From JBPOJN01 sp052033505 (GTDB taxonomy: Bacteria; UBA10199; JACPAL01; GCA-016699445), in NCBI GenBank assembly GCA_052033505.1, contig JBPOJN010000092.1:1-26668 (forward strand): 26,668 bases of DNA, given 5' to 3'. The notes under the pieces were generated by a model, which saw only the letters and a list, made by a program, of their open reading frames with translations, did not search any database and was not told the origin of the DNA. Position 1 is the stretch's first letter; each line of letters starts with the position of its first letter. Positions 21,743-26,668 of this stretch are shown here, in pieces. A program made the translations under genes and the position numbers.

Positions 21743-23515
21743 TCAAGCCTTCTTGGAAGAGTTGTCCTGGTTGCTGGAAGAGAAGAGGAGATAGATGCCA
21801 TAAACTCCCCCAGTCAAGAGGATCTGAGCGGCGCGCTTCGCAATGAGCTTCCAATCCCTTGAGGGGGGCGGCGTGGCGACGGGTCGGGGTTCGGAAACCC
21901 GAGGCTGGGCCGTAATGGCTGGATCAACAAAGATTTTTCCGGAAGGGCTTGTTCCGATTTCACCCGATGATTTTCGGGGTAAAGGTTTTGGGAACTGAGG
22001 CGTCCAATCAGCGCTACAAAGCGGATTTTCCACGGCAAAAGCACCTGGAGGCGTCGCTGGTCTAGGAGGTTTAACTCCACCTGCCTGACCTTTCACAGGA
22101 TCTATGACAAGAACCCCTGTGACTGGATGGCCTGATTCATCCACAAGAGGCGTAATGGGTACGACGTCAGCAGTGATAGGCCTAAAAAACACACGACCAG
22201 ATCGGGATTGCGGTATGTCTTCTGCCGGGAAAGCAACGGGAAATTCCTGAGGAGTCCTAGTTGTCGGAGCGTCGTCTGGATGCGCAATCGACGGTATACC
22301 ACCCTGGGGCGTCATCCTGACGGTTTGGTCTTCATGAGTAAACTCAGGAGAAGAGGTTCGGCCAGCTGTTACTTCATCTGCCGTAGCATGGCCCAACTCA
22401 TCGGACTCAAATTTTGGAACACCATCGGAGCAATCGATATGACCTACGGGAGGTGTCGGTGGAAGCGGCGGCGGCAAATTCATGGTCACTGTCGGGGCCG
22501 CAGAAGAGGGAATAATGGGAAGAACTAAGGTTCTCTCAGATGCTCGCAGCATACGTTTGAGTTGATCATGAACGGAAGCCGCTATGGGTCTCTGACGAGG
22601 ATCTTTGTCTAGCATCATGAGAATCAAGCTCTGAAGAAGCGGCCTATCGGCAGAAAGATACATCGGCTCGGGATTTCTCGAGGCATGCCAGAGGTTTAAT
22701 GCTTGAATCCTATCTGCCTGACTGAGATCCCCTCGACTCGTGAGAAACTGATGAAAAGGATAACGTCCCTCCACCATCAGGTAGAGCATAATGCCCAAGG
22801 CATAAATGTCAGAACTGTACTGCGAGTCGCCTCTCCATCGCTCAGGCCCCATATATTCCGGGGTCCCCATGGCCTGACCTGCTTGTGTGATTCTTCGGAG
22901 GGCGCCTTCTCCCCCTGGAGTCGCGATCGGACTACGGGCGATTCCGAAGTCTGCCAACTTTACTGTTTCGGGATGTCCCAAGGTATCTTCACAGACCAAG
23001 ACGTTGTCGGGCTTCACATCTCGGTGAATGATGCCCTTCTCCCTGTGAGCATAATCCAGTGCGCTTGCCAGTTGGGCTCCGATAACGATCGCCTGCTCCG
23101 GCGACAGGTGGTGATTAGGGGCAGAATCCAAATAATCCTGTAAATTTCTCCCCTGCAAAAGCTCCATGGCGATGACGGGAGTTTCTGTCCTCTGAACGAA
23201 AAGGGCATCGTAAGTCTGGACAATGTGAGGGTGAGACAAGCCCGGGACAATCTGCATCTCTCTATGAAAAGCCTGCATCAGCAGAGTCTCCGGACTGGAG
23301 AGAACTTTGAGAGCAACTGTTCGGTTATTGCTTTGATCAATAGCGCTGTAGACGGAGCCAGCCGCACCGCTTCCAAGTCGTTTTATGATGGTAAACGAAA
23401 AATTGACTTGGGTAAGCCTCCCCGTTTGAGGATTTGCCTGTTGTTTACTTGCCCGGATAATGGAGCCAGGCTGCAAACGCGATGGATCAAAAGTTGTGGT
23501 AGAACCTAGCGCCAT
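21743..23515 (-). CDS. Hanks-type Ser/Thr protein kinase with C-terminal membrane anchor
   Basis: 590 residues from ATG at 23515 (AGGGG nine bases upstream; a TTG six codons earlier is less likely). Complete kinase domain at about 40-330: glycine loop LGSGAAGSVY, VALK with Lys70, HRDVKPDN (164-171), DFG (189-191), GTPEYMGPERW in place of the usual APE region, and DKDPRQRP. All catalytic residues are present, so it should be active. Residues 340-560 are Pro/Thr-rich and probably disordered. One hydrophobic helix at about 567-584 near the very end would put the kinase in the cytoplasm without a large extracellular sensor, unlike PknB/PASTA kinases. Likely partners include the FHA proteins at 1272-5893. 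The preceding gene ends 109 bases upstream. Confidence 0.93.
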   Translation of the reverse strand: MALGSTTTFDPSRLQPGSIIRASKQQANPQTGRLTQVNFSFTIIKRLGSGAAGSVYSAIDQSNNRTVALKVLSSPETLLMQAFHREMQIVPGLSHPHIVQTYDALFVQRTETPVIAMELLQGRNLQDYLDSAPNHHLSPEQAIVIGAQLASALDYAHREKGIIHRDVKPDNVLVCEDTLGHPETVKLADFGIARSPIATPGGEGALRRITQAGQAMGTPEYMGPERWRGDSQYSSDIYALGIMLYLMVEGRYPFHQFLTSRGDLSQADRIQALNLWHASRNPEPMYLSADRPLLQSLILMMLDKDPRQRPIAASVHDQLKRMLRASERTLVLPIIPSSAAPTVTMNLPPPLPPTPPVGHIDCSDGVPKFESDELGHATADEVTAGRTSSPEFTHEDQTVRMTPQGGIPSIAHPDDAPTTRTPQEFPVAFPAEDIPQSRSGRVFFRPITADVVPITPLVDESGHPVTGVLVIDPVKGQAGGVKPPRPATPPGAFAVENPLCSADWTPQFPKPLPRKSSGEIGTSPSGKIFVDPAITAQPRVSEPRPVATPPPSRDWKLIAKRAAQILLTGGVYGIYLLFSSSNQDNSSKKA

Positions 23516-23624
23516 AGAATCCAGCCCCTGCAACGTCTCCCCGCTTCAATTAGACATCGCCTCGGTTCTCCTCGGAGTTCTTACAATCTAGTTGCGCAAT
23601 TTTTTATCCAAATGTCTTTTTCGG

Positions 23625-24323
23625 TCATTTATCGACTGGTTGTCGACTGGGCTTTACGCAGCGAAAAGCTGCTCCTCTATCCCCTTGAGGTATCGAAGCC
23701 CCAAAGGCGTATTGAGTCCCACCGACAATCAAAGGTATCCCATCTTCTGCGACCACCCACTGCGGCACGTAAGCGACGGAACGAACGCCTAGAGAATTTT
23801 CTGCGGTCAGGCAGTCGACTGACAGGAGAGATCCTCGACAAAGGGAATCCAATGACGGATCGGCACCATCCGCAAAATAACGAAACTGATCATAGGTAGG
23901 TACTAAAGAAGAGTTGTTGAGATCGCAAAAAAGTTTGGCGCACTCAAAAGTCGTTCTGGCGAGTCCTAGCTGGTCCATCGGGCCACCAGCGTTGACGGAT
24001 TCTCGGTCTACCTGTGTGGCACACGTAGAATCAGGGGGAATAATCGCCCGATATTCTGAAAGCTTTACGAGGCTTCGATCAACGGACAGGGGAGGGATCT
24101 GTTTTCCAACAAGATTTTTGGGGGCGAGGCTACACCCTTCAGGAAGAGGCCCGGAAGAAAGATCTCTCGTGGTTGCACACTGAACTCCCGCAGAAGCAAT
24201 TCCCCCTGGGAGATCGACCGCTCCTGTTTGAGTGGAAGAAACACGCTCCCCTCCTCGCCCATCACAAGCCGCAAGCGCCACTGCTAATGTGGAAACTCCT
24301 GTCATTGCGAATCTGAAATTCAT
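23625..24323 (-). CDS. Lipoprotein with a degenerate formylglycine-generating-enzyme (SUMF1)-like domain
   Basis: 232 residues from ATG at 24323, which has GGGGG seven bases upstream (ATG at 24329 is also possible). MNFRFAMTGVSTLAVALAAC is a lipoprotein signal with lipobox LAAC and Cys20. The mature part ends like FGE-sulfatase/SUMF1 proteins: CAKLFCDLNNSSLVPTYDQF followed by RYFADG parallels the family's A..FC...RLPTEAEWEYAARG, then NSLGVRSVAYVPQWVV parallels N.fGlyDm.GNVWEWV, VGGTQY parallels RGGSW, and the C-terminal AAFRCVK parallels GFRCVR. The active-site Cys pair of true FGE is not evident, so it is probably a binding or structural version of the C-lectin-like fold. Eight or so cysteines suggest disulphides. 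It lies 16 bases after the 693-aa gene stop, so the two are likely co-expressed. Confidence 0.75.
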   Translation of the reverse strand: MNFRFAMTGVSTLAVALAACDGRGGERVSSTQTGAVDLPGGIASAGVQCATTRDLSSGPLPEGCSLAPKNLVGKQIPPLSVDRSLVKLSEYRAIIPPDSTCATQVDRESVNAGGPMDQLGLARTTFECAKLFCDLNNSSLVPTYDQFRYFADGADPSLDSLCRGSLLSVDCLTAENSLGVRSVAYVPQWVVAEDGIPLIVGGTQYAFGASIPQGDRGAAFRCVKPSRQPVDK

Positions 24324-24339
24324 GATCATACCCCCGGTA

Positions 24340-26421
24340 TTATTTTGATCTACGGTCGGTTTGGAGGCGCAGGCCCATGTTTCCAAAGTTTTTACCTAAA
24401 AGAAATTTTCTAAAGGCATCGGCACCCCTTTGCTCGTTTGCAGATGTTGGATTGAAGCCGTCTGTATATTCAGGATCGAGATTTGCGAGAAAGGAAACAC
24501 CTCTGTGATTTCCACCAATATAAGTCGTCTTATCACCCCTGAGCACTACGGCGGCACCGCCGATAATTTTTGGAGCGACACGAACCGTAAAACCTGCATC
24601 TAGGAGTTCCCCAATCGTCTTATCGCTAAAAGGCTCCATCATCTCAGGCGTCACACCTCCGACCGTAACCTCTTGGAAAGATACGAGGGAAAGCATCTGG
24701 TCTGGATCTTGCGCCTCCAAATCATAATCCGGGGCACCAATCGCATAAGTCGTATCGACAACATCAGGGGCTATTTGCAACTCATATTGGATATCAACGA
24801 CACCCTGTACAGCCCGATACTCAAAAGGATTGCTGTGATCGGGAGACAAAAGTCGCCCTGCGAGAAGATCCTCTAATTCTCCACCGTCGGCAGATTTTTT
24901 TTCTTTTACCTGCGATAGCAAACCGAAGTTTTTCCCTGTCAAAGACCGTTTGCGTAAATAATCCAACCACTGCACTACGGCATTATCTCGAGCGGTGTCA
25001 GCCGCAGTCTCGAGATGATTTAAAAATGCCTCGTCCATAGCGCGAAGTGCCTCAAGAGTCGCCTCCGGTTTTACGCGAAGCTCTGATGCCACCCTGGATT
25101 CAAAATCTTCAGCAAGAGCTCTTTGGATATGGGTGCTCGCTTCGGAGAGAGCTCTCGCGGCCGTACCGAAAAAGTTGATTGTTTCATTCGCACTCGCACC
25201 CTGAGAGTCTTTGGCACCGGCTAGCCCGCTTTGTGCCGTCGACTTTACACGTTTTTTGCCTTCATCCTTCACCCATTTAGCGATGGCTAAAGGAGCACCG
25301 GATACAAGTTTGCCCACATCTAAAAATTTGTCGAAAAATCCACCGACCGCTAACCCGACCGCCGCTGCAAATATATCTTTGAGAACACTATCAGGGTCGT
25401 GAGGAGGAACAGCTTCCGAATGCAGAGCCTTCAATTGAGCTTCATTGATCCCTATCACCCCTTGTGCCGAGCCTCCGGCCACGGTGGGTTGGATCTTAGC
25501 TATCAGCGTGCGCATCTCCTGCTCATAGGTCTCCTGTGTTTCTGGTGACAGGCTCTCCCAACCCGTCTCCGGAACATTCCCAGCACCAGGATGATTTGCG
25601 ACTAAGCTTCGATGAGCCTGATCATCAGAGGGAGTCTGAAGACTATCGCGAAAAGCAGCAGCACCCCGCGCAGTGACTGTTGCGTCTTGAGCGGTCCTCG
25701 CAGCAGCGGCAGCAGCAGCCTGGGCATTATGTGCAGCAACCGCCTCATCGGCCCGTCTCTTCGAAGGAGCGACATCTCCCTTGTAGGCCTCCCCGACAAG
25801 TTCAATAGAGATTGTCTCAGGGTCATGTCCGTCATTAAACACGACCGTCAACGTGATTGTGGCTTTAAGCGGCCCTGGCTTCTCAGGAATCCAAACAATC
25901 TTAGGTGATCGGAGACCCAATAGCTCAGGATCAGAATTCCGAAAGGTTTGATCTCGTGGCTGGCTCACGGAAAGTCCAAATCCTGATGGGGGTTCGTTGG
26001 CAATAACTCTGATCTCACGACCATCTTCGGACGATACTCTTAAGTAATCAGAAACATTCTCTCCAACCTTTATCTCTCCGAGATGGACTGTTTTCGGATA
26101 TGATAAAGTCGGAGTGGTAAAGAAACCAAAAGGGTCAGCAATACTCGTGGCAGAACTTGCCCGTCCATTATCTCCTGTTTGAGGAGCTACAGCCGCAGGT
26201 GGTCGTTTGCTGGGTAGAAGGCTCGCCGTCATAGTTCTTTTGCCCGGAGCCACACCACCTGAAGCATAACCTCCGGTAGCGCCTCCACCAGGAGCGCGAG
26301 TCCCTTCGTGATCATTAACGAAAGTCGTCAGAGACGATTGTGGAGGTGTGGGGTGTAAGGCTCGGTGGGCAGGGTCAAAAGCATGGGGTGCAACAAGAGG
26401 AAATCCGCCGAGAATTTTCAT
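24340..26421 (-). CDS. Large multidomain protein with ASH/HYDIN-like Ig domain, unknown function
   Basis: 693 residues, strong ribosome site GGAGG four bases before the ATG. No overall family recognised. Seen: residues 1-105 Gly/Pro/Ala-rich and probably disordered; 108-213 a beta-rich domain (VHLGEIKVGENVSDYLRVSS ... IVWIPEKPGPLKATITLTVVF) that resembles the ASPM-SPD-2-Hydin/choice-of-anchor Ig fold; 222-262 an Ala-rich helix; 350-365 a moderately hydrophobic segment (FAAAVGLAVGGFFDKFL); 375-500 long helices; and 535-693 a mixed C-terminal domain (VVDIQYELQIAPDVVDTTYA, then GGAAVVLRGDKTTYIGGNHR). There is no signal peptide, so it is cytoplasmic or exported by another route. It heads a probable operon with the SUMF1-like lipoprotein and perhaps the kinase. 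Confidence 0.78.
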   Translation of the reverse strand: MKILGGFPLVAPHAFDPAHRALHPTPPQSSLTTFVNDHEGTRAPGGGATGGYASGGVAPGKRTMTASLLPSKRPPAAVAPQTGDNGRASSATSIADPFGFFTTPTLSYPKTVHLGEIKVGENVSDYLRVSSEDGREIRVIANEPPSGFGLSVSQPRDQTFRNSDPELLGLRSPKIVWIPEKPGPLKATITLTVVFNDGHDPETISIELVGEAYKGDVAPSKRRADEAVAAHNAQAAAAAAARTAQDATVTARGAAAFRDSLQTPSDDQAHRSLVANHPGAGNVPETGWESLSPETQETYEQEMRTLIAKIQPTVAGGSAQGVIGINEAQLKALHSEAVPPHDPDSVLKDIFAAAVGLAVGGFFDKFLDVGKLVSGAPLAIAKWVKDEGKKRVKSTAQSGLAGAKDSQGASANETINFFGTAARALSEASTHIQRALAEDFESRVASELRVKPEATLEALRAMDEAFLNHLETAADTARDNAVVQWLDYLRKRSLTGKNFGLLSQVKEKKSADGGELEDLLAGRLLSPDHSNPFEYRAVQGVVDIQYELQIAPDVVDTTYAIGAPDYDLEAQDPDQMLSLVSFQEVTVGGVTPEMMEPFSDKTIGELLDAGFTVRVAPKIIGGAAVVLRGDKTTYIGGNHRGVSFLANLDPEYTDGFNPTSANEQRGADAFRKFLLGKNFGNMGLRLQTDRRSK

Positions 26422-26668
26422 AACACCTCCCTAGAAAAATGATCACTCCCCTCCATCACCACGATAGAAGGGCTCCCCCCTTAATAAAGGTATCTAACTT
26501 CTCTTAAGCGCCCATCAAAGGTTGCTAGAAAATCTATCCAGATAGTTCCAGCTACACACATCTAGGACAGTGAGTTTTTGAAAAGACCGATGGATAGAGT
26601 GGATTAAGCGATTTTGAATAAAGCATAGGCGCTCCGGGAGTTTCCTCGTATCGTTAAGATGTCGATTT
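26422..26668 (-). promoter_or_regulatory. Leader and promoter region of the 693-aa gene
   Basis: No coding sequence is seen in these 247 bases. Read on the minus strand, GGAACT (26549-26544) followed after 14 bases by TCTAG (26529-26525) resembles an ECF-type promoter (GGAAC ... TCTA/GTC). A short inverted repeat CTATC-CA-GATAG (26534-26545) falls in its spacer and overlaps the GGAACT. A 5-bp hairpin AAGGG-CTCCC-CCCTT (26468-26482) lies in the putative leader. TTGATG/TAGATA closer to the gene is a poor sigma-70 alternative. All are pattern matches only. Confidence 0.3.

Noticed and set aside
25690..25725. GCAGCAGCGG-type repeats in the 693-aa gene
   Set aside because: Simple coding repeat for an Ala-rich helix, not a tandem-repeat locus of note.
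20489..26668. Possible prophage or insertion sequence in the AT-richer right block
   Set aside because: No transposase, integrase, terminal inverted repeats or phage structural genes were seen; composition alone is not enough.

Overview
The window reads as a bacterial chromosome fragment from a Gram-negative, double-membraned organism. It carries a type IV pilus secretin (PilQ type), several lipoprotein signals, FHA/PEGA signalling proteins, a Hanks-type Ser/Thr kinase and a Ppx/GppA-HD phosphatase. This mix recalls the Bdellovibrionota/Myxococcota (former deltaproteobacterial) groups, but no gene here fixes the lineage. The housekeeping genes look GC-rich (clearly above 50% by eye). Three stretches look more AT-rich and less codon-biased: 11.7-13.4 kb, 17.7-18.4 kb and 20.5-26.6 kb. 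They hold nearly all the unrecognised genes and are probably accessory. Genes are tightly packed. The only gap near 250 bases is at the right end. I saw no tRNA, rRNA, CRISPR array or insertion sequence.

Left part (1-7263): the 3' end of a PilQ-like secretin, a small cysteine-rich lipoprotein, then a divergent pair of two-gene units. On the minus strand are a TPR protein and a tail-anchored double-FHA protein. On the plus strand are an FHA-TM-PEGA-TPR-PEGA protein and a tail-anchored protein of unknown family. Together they look like an envelope phosphopeptide-sensing module beside the pilus genes.

Middle (7288-11673): a minus-strand operon hisA-hisF-cyclophilin-hisI-HIT (late histidine biosynthesis interrupted by a peptidyl-prolyl isomerase, without hisH). 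It is divergent from an ABC-2 exporter pair (ATPase and permease).

11681-13417: two adjacent minus-strand genes with no recognised family.

13527-17735: a promoter with near-consensus boxes drives a five-gene, overlapping plus-strand operon: Ppx/GppA-HD phosphatase, two tandem thymidylate-kinase-like proteins (the second with Arg in place of the P-loop Lys), SixA-like phosphohistidine phosphatase and 3-methyladenine DNA glycosylase I. The first four genes suggest a polyphosphate/(p)ppGpp-linked phosphate-handling module whose chemistry is not obvious. This is my preferred candidate for something under-described.

17777-20485: an orphan ECF-like sigma factor converges on an orphan ParA ATPase. 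ParA is divergent from HemW (radical SAM haem chaperone), with a 21-bp inverted repeat between them.

20489-26421: an all-minus block containing a 693-aa multidomain protein with an ASH/HYDIN-like Ig domain, a lipoprotein that looks like a degenerate formylglycine-generating-enzyme (SUMF1) fold, a tail-anchored Ser/Thr kinase, and an AAA ATPase of the DUF4143 type. The ATPase has its own promoter embedded in a 16-bp direct repeat. The first three may form an unknown surface or signalling system.
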